Origin: a virus
IMG/VR virus record: IMGVR_UViG_3300037189_003543
Coordinates: 1-34,733 of that record
Strand: one strand, 5' to 3'
Length of the DNA: 34,733 bases
This document shows positions 14,527-22,679 of this stretch, one piece after another. The position numbers were made by a program, and so were the translations under genes. Under the pieces are notes generated by a model that searched no databases, was not told where the DNA came from, and was given only the letters and a program-made list of their open reading frames with translations. The first letter of the stretch is position 1; every line of letters starts with the position of its first letter.

Positions 14527-14569
14527 CAGCTACACCCCTTGCGAAGTACACTGCCTTAGGAGATTTGCC

Positions 14570-14719
14570 ATGTCTGATAATGTAGATAGACCCACAGAGG
14601 CTGACTTCGCTAAAGAGATTGCGAAGCATCTTAGTACGCAAGACAAAGATAAGCTTGTAGATATCGTGGGCGCGGCATACCTAGCGGGTAAAGTGTATAA
14701 GAATGTCCTCAAGCGCTAA
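14570..14719 (+). CDS. Small helical protein of unknown function (49 aa)
   Basis: A 49-residue frame from ATG 14570 with TTAGGAG upstream at good spacing. It begins MSDNVDRPTEADFAKEIAKH and ends LAGKVYKNVLKR. It is acidic at the start, basic at the end and probably all helical. The stop lies 17 bases inside the next gene, whose ATG is at 14703, a strong overlap that suggests coupled translation. It is first after the terminator, so it leads the neck/tail transcript. No family was recognised. Confidence 0.6.
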   Translation: MSDNVDRPTEADFAKEIAKHLSTQDKDKLVDIVGAAYLAGKVYKNVLKR

Positions 14720-15041
14720 CGTAGAGGATAACCTCCTGTCGGCAGACGCCGCATATTACTTACTCCCTAAGCTGGAGATAATGTTAAAAAACGCAGCGGC
14801 TACAGCAGGCTGGCCTGCCCAGATATCAGCTCAGCTCAAGGTTGAGTACATAGACGGCTCTATCGCAGCCACTTGGCCTAACGCTATCTCTGAGCAAGTT
14901 CTTGATTTAGAGCACGGCGGTATCGCCTCACCTCCTCGCTCCATCCTTCAAACCTTTGATGATTACATTGAGCCTTTGATTAAAAAGGTACTGGATGGCG
15001 AAACCATAGACCAGCTTATGTCAATGGAAGGTGTGTTCTAA
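14703..15041 (+). CDS. Putative neck/tail-completion protein
   Basis: This encodes 112 residues, mostly helical: ADAAYYLLPKLEIMLKNAAA, KVEYIDGSIAATWPNAISEQ, then a final helix FDDYIEPLIKKVLDGETIDQ. It has no membrane span. It overlaps the previous gene by 17 bases and the next by one base (TAATG). Its place just before the probable tail terminator and sheath is where phages put neck or HK97 gp10-type completion proteins. The assignment is by position and size only. Confidence 0.4.
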   Translation: MSSSANVEDNLLSADAAYYLLPKLEIMLKNAAATAGWPAQISAQLKVEYIDGSIAATWPNAISEQVLDLEHGGIASPPRSILQTFDDYIEPLIKKVLDGETIDQLMSMEGVF

Positions 15042-15667
15042 TGGGTAACCCGTTTATCATCGCTGAAGACCAAGCACTAAAGACTTACCTATCTGGTATC
15101 ACCGTATCCGATGACACTAACCCTAGCCGCCCAGTCAAGGTGTGGTTCGGCTATCCAGATATTGAAGTCAGAGACCAGGCATTTCCATTCATCACCATTG
15201 ACTTGATTGACATACTTCCAGCCAACAACCGTCAACATGGCGGAGTTATCTATGACCAAGACTATAACGGCACAGTGACCCCAGTCTCAGGTATGTACCA
15301 TAAATACGATATGCCTGTCGCTTATGACATTGTCTATCAAGTTACTACCTATGCGCGTCACCCACGCCATGACAGAGCCATCATCTATGCGCTCTTAAAC
15401 AAGTTTCCATCGAAGTACGGAAAGCTAGCCGTCCCTAACCAATTAGGTACAGAGACTGGTTATCGCTCCATGTTCCTTGATGGATTTACAAAAAGAGATA
15501 CCGTAGAGAGCGAAACGGGTAACCGTCGTCTCCTTCGCAATGTCTACTCAGTTCGAGTAGTCAGTGAGATGAGCCCATCTGTAGCAGATACTGCTATCAA
15601 GGCGGCTACTACTGTATCAATTAACTACAAGACGAAAACCCCTTCTGGTTACTACACGGTGCTCTAA
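15041..15667 (+). CDS. Putative tail terminator protein
   Basis: This encodes 208 residues. Segments KVWFGYPDIEVRDQAFPFIT, IDLIDILP and the central MPVAYDIVYQVTTYARHPRH with IIYALLNKFPSKYG describe an alpha/beta fold with the paired strands and helix expected of tail terminators (gp15/gpU-like). In myoviruses this protein caps the tube and sheath and joins the tail to the head. It sits directly upstream of the sheath gene, which is the usual order. No decisive motif is known to me, so confidence is moderate. Confidence 0.55.
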   Translation: MGNPFIIAEDQALKTYLSGITVSDDTNPSRPVKVWFGYPDIEVRDQAFPFITIDLIDILPANNRQHGGVIYDQDYNGTVTPVSGMYHKYDMPVAYDIVYQVTTYARHPRHDRAIIYALLNKFPSKYGKLAVPNQLGTETGYRSMFLDGFTKRDTVESETGNRRLLRNVYSVRVVSEMSPSVADTAIKAATTVSINYKTKTPSGYYTVL

Positions 15668-15702
15668 ATGTTACTTACGTCAAAAGTTAAGGAGATAATC
15701 TA

Positions 15703-17274
15703 ATGGCATTTTCCCGTCCTGGGGTGTACGTTCAAGAGACGCTGACCCCAACACAGCAAACGCCTGGACCAGCTTCCGACTCAGTAGCAGCCTTCATCGG
15801 CGCTAATGACAAGGGCCCAGTTGTTCCTACGCTTGTTACTTCTTGGAGCCAGTATGTAAATCTATTTGGTTCTTGGAACACATCTGCTCCTAACGACCTT
15901 CCAATTGCCCTATGGCAGTTCTTCACCAACGGTGGTCGTCAGGCTTATGTACTTCGTGTTGTTACTACAGGTGACTCAACACCTTCTAACAATGCAACTG
16001 CTGCTGCCCGTATCCTGCAGGACCGCGCAGGAACACCAGTCAACACCCTTTCTCTAACAGCTATTAACCCAGGTACTTGGGGCAACCAGATTAACGTAAC
16101 TGTTACTGATGCGCCAACAACTGGTTACTTTAACCTCACCGTTTACAACGGTGGGACAACAGACGCTTACATTGTAGAGCGCTTCACAGACATCTCAATG
16201 GTGACTACTGATGCCCGTTACTCTGTAAACGTTATCAACGCTAGCTCTTCTTATCTTATTGCGGCTGATGGTGGCTCTTCATCTTCAGGCGCAACAAAGA
16301 ACCCAGCTTTGACAGTAGTTAACTTCTACTTATCAGGTGGGCTCAACGGATACGCTATCGGTACTGCAGCAATCCAGGCAAAGCTAAGCACATCTGGTAC
16401 TTCCCCATTTGATGTCATTAGCCAGTCTCTTATCCTCAACATCCCTAACTACACAGATACCAACACTGTTAATGCAGCTTTAGCTTATGCTGCTAACCGT
16501 CAAGACGTCTTTGTTGTTATTGACCCAGTTGCAGGAGCCGCAGTAGGCCCAGTTGGTACCTCTGGAACTGAGCTTTACACAGCTGCTACATACGGAACTA
16601 GCACAACTGGTTCATATGGAGCTGTCTACTACCCACAAGTTACCATTGCTGACCCAACCCTTGGTCTAGGTTCTGCATCTGGAGCTACTAAGACTGTTGC
16701 TCCTGGAGGAGCTATCATCGGTCTTTACGCTTCTACAGACGCATCTCGTGGAGTCTTCAAGGCCCCAGCTGGTATCCAAACACGTCTTGCTGGTGTTGTC
16801 TCAGTTACACCACTGTCAAGCACAGACCTTGATTCTCTAAATACATCGTCTGTACCTGTAAACGCTATTAAGTACGTTCCAGGTTCAGGCATTGTAGTTA
16901 TGGGCGCTCGCACACTTAAGTCAGGTTATATCGACCGTTATGTACCAGTGCGTCGTACCCTTATCTACTTGGAGAAGTCACTTAAGGACCTAAGCCAGTT
17001 TGCAATCTTTGAGCCAAACGATGCTGCTCTATGGCGCCGTTTGAACTCAACTTTGTCAAGCTTCCTTACTAACTTCTGGTCTCAAGGTGGGTTAAATGGA
17101 GCTACACCTGCACAGGCATTCTATGTAAAGGTTGACTCAACTAATAACCCACAGGCTTCCATTGACAATGGAGAAGTGCACATTGAAGTTGGCGTTGCTC
17201 TACAGCGTCCAGCCGAATATGTAGTCATCAAAATCGGTCAGTTTAACGGTAGCACGACCGTTACTGTAGCGTAA
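15703..17274 (+). CDS. Contractile tail sheath protein
   Basis: This encodes 523 residues from ATG 15703 after TTAAGGAGATAA. The N-terminus FSRPGVYVQETL is the standard sheath opening; VAAFIGANDKGP and GGRQAYVLRVV follow. The C-terminal domain has YVPVRRTLIYLEKSLKDLSQ, FAIFEPND, LWRRLNSTLSSFL and AEYVVIKIGQF, the conserved region that forms the sheath inner layer and handshake strands. It polymerises around the tube and contracts at infection. The length is usual for compact sheaths (T4 gp18 is about 659). It is co-transcribed with the tube gene 15 bases downstream. Confidence 0.95.
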   Translation: MAFSRPGVYVQETLTPTQQTPGPASDSVAAFIGANDKGPVVPTLVTSWSQYVNLFGSWNTSAPNDLPIALWQFFTNGGRQAYVLRVVTTGDSTPSNNATAAARILQDRAGTPVNTLSLTAINPGTWGNQINVTVTDAPTTGYFNLTVYNGGTTDAYIVERFTDISMVTTDARYSVNVINASSSYLIAADGGSSSSGATKNPALTVVNFYLSGGLNGYAIGTAAIQAKLSTSGTSPFDVISQSLILNIPNYTDTNTVNAALAYAANRQDVFVVIDPVAGAAVGPVGTSGTELYTAATYGTSTTGSYGAVYYPQVTIADPTLGLGSASGATKTVAPGGAIIGLYASTDASRGVFKAPAGIQTRLAGVVSVTPLSSTDLDSLNTSSVPVNAIKYVPGSGIVVMGARTLKSGYIDRYVPVRRTLIYLEKSLKDLSQFAIFEPNDAALWRRLNSTLSSFLTNFWSQGGLNGATPAQAFYVKVDSTNNPQASIDNGEVHIEVGVALQRPAEYVVIKIGQFNGSTTVTVA

Positions 17275-17289
17275 AGGAGATAAACACAA

Positions 17290-17919
17290 ATGGCAGATAC
17301 ATCGCTTAATCGGTTCTCTACTCTAGCGACCGACCCGTTACGCTCGTTTCGGTTCATCGTGGAGTTTACAGCCGCATCTGACGGAGTCTTCTCAAACAAG
17401 CTAACCACAGGTACAGGTGCTCCAAGCACCTCAGCTATGTCGGCTGGCTTTGTAGGCGGCTTCGTAAACGTCAGCGGGTTGAACATCACAACCCAAAGTA
17501 TCCAATACCGTGAGGGTGGATACAACACTACTGTGCACCAGGTACCAGGTATGACAACGTTCACACCTATTACCCTGCAGCGTGGTGTTCTATACGGAAA
17601 CGACCAAGCTATTGCCTGGATGCGTGGAATGTTTGCAGCTGTTGCTGGAGACGGACTCACAGCTGGCGTGGCTAACGGTAAGGGCTTCCGCGTTAACATG
17701 AAAATCTACGTAATGGACCATCCAAACTCTGCTGCGAGCAATACTCCTCGCATGGGCTTTGATATCCGTAACGCCTGGATTACACAGCTCAGCTACACAG
17801 ACTTGAACGCAAACGACGGAGCAATCCTGTTTGAGTCTATGAACTTGGTACATGAAGGCCTCTCAGTGTTCTTCACTGATAGCAGCTTCAACCCAACAGA
17901 TAGCCGTTCACTAGCTTAA
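17290..17919 (+). CDS. Tail tube protein
   Basis: This encodes 209 residues with AAGGAGATAAACACAA before ATG 17290. It opens DPLRSFRFIVEF, followed by VSGLNITTQSIQYREGGYNT and FTPITLQRGVL, then RNAWITQLSYTDLNAN and FESMNLVHEGL. This strand order (F-V-----, V-GL------YREGG, L-RG------W, A-------D----------L-HEG) is that of T4 gp19-type tube subunits. It forms the inner channel within the sheath. Its place directly after the sheath is canonical. Confidence 0.92.
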   Translation: MADTSLNRFSTLATDPLRSFRFIVEFTAASDGVFSNKLTTGTGAPSTSAMSAGFVGGFVNVSGLNITTQSIQYREGGYNTTVHQVPGMTTFTPITLQRGVLYGNDQAIAWMRGMFAAVAGDGLTAGVANGKGFRVNMKIYVMDHPNSAASNTPRMGFDIRNAWITQLSYTDLNANDGAILFESMNLVHEGLSVFFTDSSFNPTDSRSLA

Positions 17920-17942
17920 CCAATACTAAAGGAGAATAACAC

Positions 17943-18737
17943 GTGTCAAACATCATCACTGATGCTGAACTAGTATCACAATACGCTAAAAAGGCTATGG
18001 AAGAGCCCGAGGTGGTAATAACATCTCGGGCCCCTTCCGATACCGAAGTTGATTTGCCTGGCGGCTTTATTGGAGCTGACGGGAAACTAGTAAAAACCGC
18101 AGAGGTTCGAGAGCTTAACGGAGCTGACGAAGAGGCTGTCTCAAAAGCAACCTATAGAGCAAAAGCCCTTAACGTTCTTCTTGAACGCGGTTTGGTAAAG
18201 ATTGGCGGAAAGGCAGTAGCCAGAGAAGACCTTGACAGTCTTCTTACGGGAGACCGAGACGCCATCCTTATCGGTATCCGACGAGTTACGTTTGGAGATG
18301 AGATTAATATGCGCGTTAAGTGCTTTGGTTGTCAGACTGAAGACGACGCTACGATTAACCTCTCTACTGATGTGCCTGTTAGAACCCTATCAGATGCTAT
18401 CAATGACCGCGCTTGGATTACGGAGTCTAAGCTAGGTCCAGTAGCAGTTGTCCTTCCTACAGGCTTAGTACAGAAGAAGCTGATGGACAATGCGGATAAG
18501 ACGTCCTCAGAAATTAACACACTACTCCTTTCAGGGTGCGTTCTTTCTGTCAACGGCAATCCATCTTTGGGAGCTTCAACCGCTCTATCACTAAGCATGG
18601 TAGACCGCGCAAAGATTGTAGACGAGATTTTGACACGCAACCCAGGCCCACGCCTTGGGGAGGTGACAAAGCCATGCAAGGCATGTGGTGAGGCAATGCC
18701 TTTACCGCTGAGCTTGCTTGATTTGTTTCAACTCTGA
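17943..18737 (+). CDS. Tail assembly chaperone / T4 gp26-like, zero-frame product
   Basis: This encodes 264 residues from GTG 17943 after AAAGGAGAATAACAC. The core runs from VDLPGGFI (about residue 36) through VREL-GADEEAVSK, VLLERGLVKIGG and LLTGDRDAILIGIRRVTFGD, the layout of T4 gp26-type baseplate/hub assembly proteins. Two CxxC pairs, Cys127/130 and Cys245/248, look like a zinc ribbon. Position between tube and tape measure is the classical slot of tail assembly chaperones. The stop is TGA followed by C, a weak termination context, and a second frame opens across it (see the frameshift entry). Confidence 0.8.
   Translation: MSNIITDAELVSQYAKKAMEEPEVVITSRAPSDTEVDLPGGFIGADGKLVKTAEVRELNGADEEAVSKATYRAKALNVLLERGLVKIGGKAVAREDLDSLLTGDRDAILIGIRRVTFGDEINMRVKCFGCQTEDDATINLSTDVPVRTLSDAINDRAWITESKLGPVAVVLPTGLVQKKLMDNADKTSSEINTLLLSGCVLSVNGNPSLGASTALSLSMVDRAKIVDEILTRNPGPRLGEVTKPCKACGEAMPLPLSLLDLFQL
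18726..18729 (+). other. Candidate +1 ribosomal frameshift site (TTT C)
   Basis: In the zero frame the last codons are GAT TTG TTT CAA CTC TGA (18720-18737). The +1 frame has TGA at 18709-18711 and is then open to TAG at 18883-18885, so the shift must happen within 18712-18737. TTT C at 18726-18729 lets tRNA-Phe move from TTT to TTC, a known +1-prone site type. CTC TGA C at 18732-18738 recalls the RF2 site but its re-pairing would be poor. Confidence 0.65.
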
Positions 18738-18885
18738 CCTTGTAGCTTACAACGATTTGTTGAATCAGTATGAGCTTTTAACTCGTACTTTCAATGGCTG
18801 GACTTTAACAGAGATACGTAACCTATCTGTTAGAGAAAGAGTAAATTGGTTAGACCGAGCACAGCGATACAGTAAGAGGAGGTAG
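18727..18885 (+). CDS. Frameshifted C-terminal extension of the tail assembly chaperone
   Basis: This frame, +1 relative to the chaperone, encodes 51 residues after the proposed slip, beginning NSDLVAYNDLLNQYELLTRT and continuing FNGWTLTEIRNLSVRERVNW to YSKRR. It has no ATG or GTG start and no ribosome site at its opening; TTG 18718 is the only near-start. The content is protein-like: helical, with a W-L-EI--L-VRER--WL pattern like the T part of G/GT chaperones. Joined product: 262 zero-frame residues plus 51, about 313. It leaves only two bases before the tape-measure start. The alternative, a non-coding remnant, fits poorly. Confidence 0.65.
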   Translation, partial: FNSDLVAYNDLLNQYELLTRTFNGWTLTEIRNLSVRERVNWLDRAQRYSKRR

Positions 18886-18887
18886 TT

Positions 18888-21227
18888 ATGGCAAATGACC
18901 CAAAGAGTGATTTAAACTTAGGCGGCTCACGCACTAGCTATGTTATTACCGACTTAAAGAGCGGTATCGCTGCCATGCGCCAAGAGACTGCTCTTCTTAA
19001 GCAAGAGTGGTCTAGCGTAGTTCAAACAATGGGAACAGGCGTCGCACGAATGAGCGGCGGAGGGTTTGGTGGGCAATCTAGTAATCAGGTTGCCCCTAAC
19101 CCAGTGTTCCACATACCTGGTCAAGATAATAACGGCGGCGGTAGCGGCGGAAACAACCAACTCTTTGCTCTTCCAGGTGGCAGTGGTGGCGGTGGCGGAG
19201 GCAACGGCCCAACTGTTATTGCTGGTGGAGGAAGTTACTGGGAGCGTCATGGAGCTGCTGGTAGCAATCTAAGTAACGCTGCTGTTCCTGGTGGTGGAGT
19301 TCTTTACGGGGCTGGATTAGCCCTAGGCTCAGCTAACTCTACATCTGACATGGTTCAGACTCAGCTTCTTCTTACACGCGCTTATGCAAACATGCCTATT
19401 ACAGGTAGCACTCTCTTTAACTCTGGACAGATGACCGCTACTGGAGTAAGCAACCCATTACTTGAGACCGCCATGGCCCGTATCAACGGCAATAAAGCAA
19501 ATCAAAACTTAGTTGCTGGGTATAACTACGCAAACGACACAATGATGCGTTTTGCCGCAGCTGGTGCCATGAACGACAAGATGGACGCCATTAATGCTTT
19601 GACAGCGGCTCAAAGCTATGGAATTACCAGCCCTAACTTCTTAATGGGTGCTGGCGGTGACTTTAACGGAAGCGTAGCTCAAGGCGTAGCTAATGTCTCC
19701 AACCTTGCTCCAGGTATTGGTGGAACAGGTGCTATGCGAGCATACGGAGTTATGCAGCAGGGCAAGAACGTTAACATGCTTAAGGGCGTTGGCATTCAAA
19801 TTCGAGACGCTAACGGTAACTTAAAACCGCCTGACCAGATTATTGATGACCTTTGGAAGAAGATTTGCCGAGACTACTCTGGTGCCTATGGAGGTAACAA
19901 GTCTCCTTCTGAAAGAGAACTTCTTATTGCGTTCCAGCCTGGTAACTCCATGGACGCCATGATTGGTAACCTATTTGGCGATGACGCTATGGTCTACACC
20001 TTGGTAAAGAACGGTCTTATCTTTAAAGCCCGTCAAACAGCATCTGGTGGAAGCACAGCTATAAACGCGGCTAATGCTTTGGAAGCTAATATGACTACAT
20101 CGGCTGTGCAGTCGTTTAACTATGGTAACTCTATTGCTACTCAAGGTCTAGGAATGACCGCTAGCACTGGAGCTGCTGGGTTTTATGCTACAAAGATGAC
20201 GCTTACTGATATGGGTAATGCGGCTAACCAGAACCCTGTTTCTGCAGCAGCTATCAAAATGATGAATGGCTTGGCTGCAGTTCTTCAAACATTAGGCTCT
20301 GCTGGTAATGGTATTGGCGGAAAGTTCATGGGGCTGCTCGCTAACTTAGCTGGAGCTAAAGCTGAGGGCGGTCCAACCAACGCAGCTAATACGTACCTTG
20401 TAGGTGAAAAGGGCCCAGAGCTCTTTGTCCCTAACGTCAATGGAACTATCATTCCTAACAACGCTTTACCTTTAAACTACAAAGGTGCTCGCGCTGGCGG
20501 CGGTCAGGTAAGCATTAATGACTTCTCTACAGACATTCTTAATAAGCTTGGTGCACCTGTAACCTCAGAAAACCTAGCTGGTCTTGCGGATTGGGCTAAC
20601 TGGGAAGGTGGGGTTATTAATGGCATAGCAAACGCTAAGCAAAAGAACCCTGCTTCATATAACCCGTGGGATACCACTTGGAATATGCCTGGCGCTACTT
20701 CTATTAACTCTGTTGGAGTAAGAGCCTACGCTAACCTTTCAGATGGAGAGACTGCAACTCTTAACACTCTTAGACAGGCTAACATGAAGCCTATTAGAGA
20801 CGTGTTAATGAGCGGTAACGCCACTATCGATGAGATTGAAGCGGCTATTGCTAGTACTCCTTGGGGAACAAAGTTTGGTCTGACTTCTAGCGGAGCTTCA
20901 TCTAATGATACTGCTGGTTCCACCCTAGCTGATTTGTCTTCACAGATTAGTGACGCTTTAACTCAACAGTTTGGTGGACAGTATGCTCAGGCCTTCTTAA
21001 ACTACTTAGGACAGGATGCGTTTGGTGCAGGGGCTCTCCTCGCAACTCCTTCTGGAAGCACCACTACAAGTGGAACTTCTACAAGCGGCGGAACAGGAAC
21101 TACCAATAACTATGGTGGAGTCACCTTTAACTTAAACATCCCTGGCGCTGACCCTCAACAGATTAAGGGCATTATTGATGATTACCTATCTCAACTTAAG
21201 TCAGGAAGCGTGGTGGCTACACAATGA
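18888..21227 (+). CDS. Tape measure protein
   Basis: This encodes 779 residues with AGAGGAGG before ATG 18888. Residues about 55-130 are very Gly-rich and low in complexity. The C-terminal half holds the tape-measure hallmark at about 492-525: AEGGPTNAANTYLVGEKGPE followed by LFVPNVNGTIIPN. Helical Ala-rich stretches and MKMMNGLAAVLQTLGSAG-type hydrophobic segments lie before it. Tape measures set tail length at roughly 0.15 nm per residue, which would give a tail of the order of 110-120 nm if most residues count. Its position after the frameshifted chaperone is canonical. It overlaps the next gene by ATGA. Confidence 0.88.
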   Translation: MANDPKSDLNLGGSRTSYVITDLKSGIAAMRQETALLKQEWSSVVQTMGTGVARMSGGGFGGQSSNQVAPNPVFHIPGQDNNGGGSGGNNQLFALPGGSGGGGGGNGPTVIAGGGSYWERHGAAGSNLSNAAVPGGGVLYGAGLALGSANSTSDMVQTQLLLTRAYANMPITGSTLFNSGQMTATGVSNPLLETAMARINGNKANQNLVAGYNYANDTMMRFAAAGAMNDKMDAINALTAAQSYGITSPNFLMGAGGDFNGSVAQGVANVSNLAPGIGGTGAMRAYGVMQQGKNVNMLKGVGIQIRDANGNLKPPDQIIDDLWKKICRDYSGAYGGNKSPSERELLIAFQPGNSMDAMIGNLFGDDAMVYTLVKNGLIFKARQTASGGSTAINAANALEANMTTSAVQSFNYGNSIATQGLGMTASTGAAGFYATKMTLTDMGNAANQNPVSAAAIKMMNGLAAVLQTLGSAGNGIGGKFMGLLANLAGAKAEGGPTNAANTYLVGEKGPELFVPNVNGTIIPNNALPLNYKGARAGGGQVSINDFSTDILNKLGAPVTSENLAGLADWANWEGGVINGIANAKQKNPASYNPWDTTWNMPGATSINSVGVRAYANLSDGETATLNTLRQANMKPIRDVLMSGNATIDEIEAAIASTPWGTKFGLTSSGASSNDTAGSTLADLSSQISDALTQQFGGQYAQAFLNYLGQDAFGAGALLATPSGSTTTSGTSTSGGTGTTNNYGGVTFNLNIPGADPQQIKGIIDDYLSQLKSGSVVATQ

Positions 21228-22396
21228 CAACCGTAACAGCTGCAGATAGTGCATTAGCGGGTAACACAGCAGCCACAGACGTAACTGATGTAAACAGTGC
21301 TCGTCTTGTTGCCACTGGTGTCAACCTGTCGTCTCCTACAAGCGTTCTTGCTACTACACAAGCTCAAGTAAACGCGGGGCTAGTACAGGCAACGACCCTT
21401 GCTGATATCCCTGTTGTTAATATCAATACCACAGCTGGAGCTGTCCCAAATGGCGTAGGTATTACCCAGCCTACTGGTGACTACAAGTGGAACTTACCGC
21501 CGCATGACTGGAGTCTTCCAGTACGACCTGTGAAGATGGACTCTGAGCTAGTGGGTTCTAATGAGTACGCCTCATTCCACGGTCTCCGTCGTGGACGTCT
21601 ATGGTTCTGGGCTGGCGCAGCTGACTTAGCACTTAGCTCCTCTGTAGCCTCAGCGTTTTCAACAGTAAATAGTGTTACCTCTTCTATTACAGGCTCAACC
21701 GCGGCTACCGACGCTGGCACTAGCTTAAAGACCGCTGACAACTGGTACGGCTTCCAATTCCTCTGGAACCCAACAAGTATCTCTACAAGCGTTGTAAGAA
21801 ACATGGACATTACTCCTAGCCCAGCAGACACGCTAAAGGTTGTAGCTGGAGCGTTCCCAGGGCAAGAGACAGTAAGCCTATCCATTATGCTAGATAGGGT
21901 AAATGACTTTGCTTGTATTAAAGCCTACGGTAGTACGGGCATTGATGTTACTAATCAAGCCAATGCTGCTACTTCTACCACACAGGCGTTTAACCAAATC
22001 AAAGCAGTAAACCAGGTAAACAACGACTACTCAAAGTTCTCTAAGTACTACACCAACGCGTATCCGCTTCAGTCAAATACGCCAACTACATCTGAGAAGA
22101 TTCAGAAGCTTATGAACCAAGGCACGATGGCTGACCTTGAGTATTTGTTCAAGGCTGTTAACGGTGGGTATGCTTGGCAGAACCTTCTAGGAAAAGAGAC
22201 AGCTAACATCGGTTTCTTGATGCCTACCCTTTTGGGCATTCAGCTCGGGCCTACTTTAGATAGCCTAAGCTATGTAGGTTGGATTACTAACATTGGTATC
22301 CAGCACACAGACTTCACAGAGAACATGATTCCTGTAAGAACTGTTGTCTCTATCAGCATTGATTGCTTCGCTGGCTCAGGAATTAAGGCGGTGTAA
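21224..22396 (+). CDS. Baseplate/tail-tube-associated structural protein
   Basis: This encodes 390 residues, ATG 21224 overlapping the tape-measure stop. Residues 1-85 are Ala/Thr/Val-rich and probably flexible. The folded part includes WYGFQFLWNPTSISTSVV, then GAFPGQETVSLSIMLDRVND and a C-terminal SYVGWITNIGIQHTDF with RTVVSISIDC. The F-FLWNP and final D-F--NMIP-R--VSI patterns resemble tube-like baseplate proteins that lie between tape measure and LysM/hub genes in many myoviruses (tube initiator role, T4 gp48/gp54 position). Placement here is by synteny and fold impression. Confidence 0.55.
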   Translation: MTTVTAADSALAGNTAATDVTDVNSARLVATGVNLSSPTSVLATTQAQVNAGLVQATTLADIPVVNINTTAGAVPNGVGITQPTGDYKWNLPPHDWSLPVRPVKMDSELVGSNEYASFHGLRRGRLWFWAGAADLALSSSVASAFSTVNSVTSSITGSTAATDAGTSLKTADNWYGFQFLWNPTSISTSVVRNMDITPSPADTLKVVAGAFPGQETVSLSIMLDRVNDFACIKAYGSTGIDVTNQANAATSTTQAFNQIKAVNQVNNDYSKFSKYYTNAYPLQSNTPTTSEKIQKLMNQGTMADLEYLFKAVNGGYAWQNLLGKETANIGFLMPTLLGIQLGPTLDSLSYVGWITNIGIQHTDFTENMIPVRTVVSISIDCFAGSGIKAV

Positions 22397-22397
22397 G

Positions 22398-22679
22398 GTG
22401 ACTATCTTCAGAGGTTCTAGATACGAACACTCCACGATTGACTACGTGGCTACTAACCAGAAGCTTATCGAGAAGGCTGTAGTTCTATATACCTTCTCTA
22501 ACCTAGGTTTAGTTAAGTACTGGGAGCATACCTATGTACAGGGCGAGCGCCTTGACCAGATTGCTTATAGGTACTACAAGCGCCCCGAATACTGGTGGCT
22601 TATCCCTGAGTTCAACCCAGCCATCTCAGATATCAACAACATCACTCCAGGAACGGTGTTAAAGATACCTAATGTTTAA
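22398..22679 (+). CDS. LysM-type baseplate wedge protein (gp53/gpX-like)
   Basis: This encodes 93 residues. GTG 22398, two bases after the previous stop, is preferred over ATG 22344, which would overlap the upstream gene by 53 bases and add a sequence unlike the family. The C-terminal half is a LysM/gpX-type domain: YVQGERLDQIAYRYYKRPEY, then WWLIPEFNPAISD and ITPGTVLKIP. In T4 gp53 and P2 gpX such domains fasten baseplate wedges to the hub. It overlaps the hub gene by eight bases. Confidence 0.78.
   Translation: MTIFRGSRYEHSTIDYVATNQKLIEKAVVLYTFSNLGLVKYWEHTYVQGERLDQIAYRYYKRPEYWWLIPEFNPAISDINNITPGTVLKIPNV

Noticed and set aside
17238-17699. Minus-strand open frame of 153 codons
   Set aside because: It lies wholly opposite the sheath end and tail tube gene, has no ribosome site and shows no recognisable protein pattern.
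18732-18738. RF2-like frameshift at CTC TGA C
   Set aside because: The arrangement is similar to the RF2 site, but re-pairing of the CTC-reading tRNA on TCT has a mismatch and no Shine-Dalgarno-like element lies just upstream; TTT C is the better site.
21481-21885. Minus-strand open frame of 134 codons
   Set aside because: It is opposite a well-supported baseplate gene; composition follows the codon pattern of the + strand gene.
22344-22397. Upstream ATG start for the LysM-type gene
   Set aside because: It would overlap the previous gene by 53 bases and add residues unlike the family; GTG 22398 gives the normal start just after the stop.
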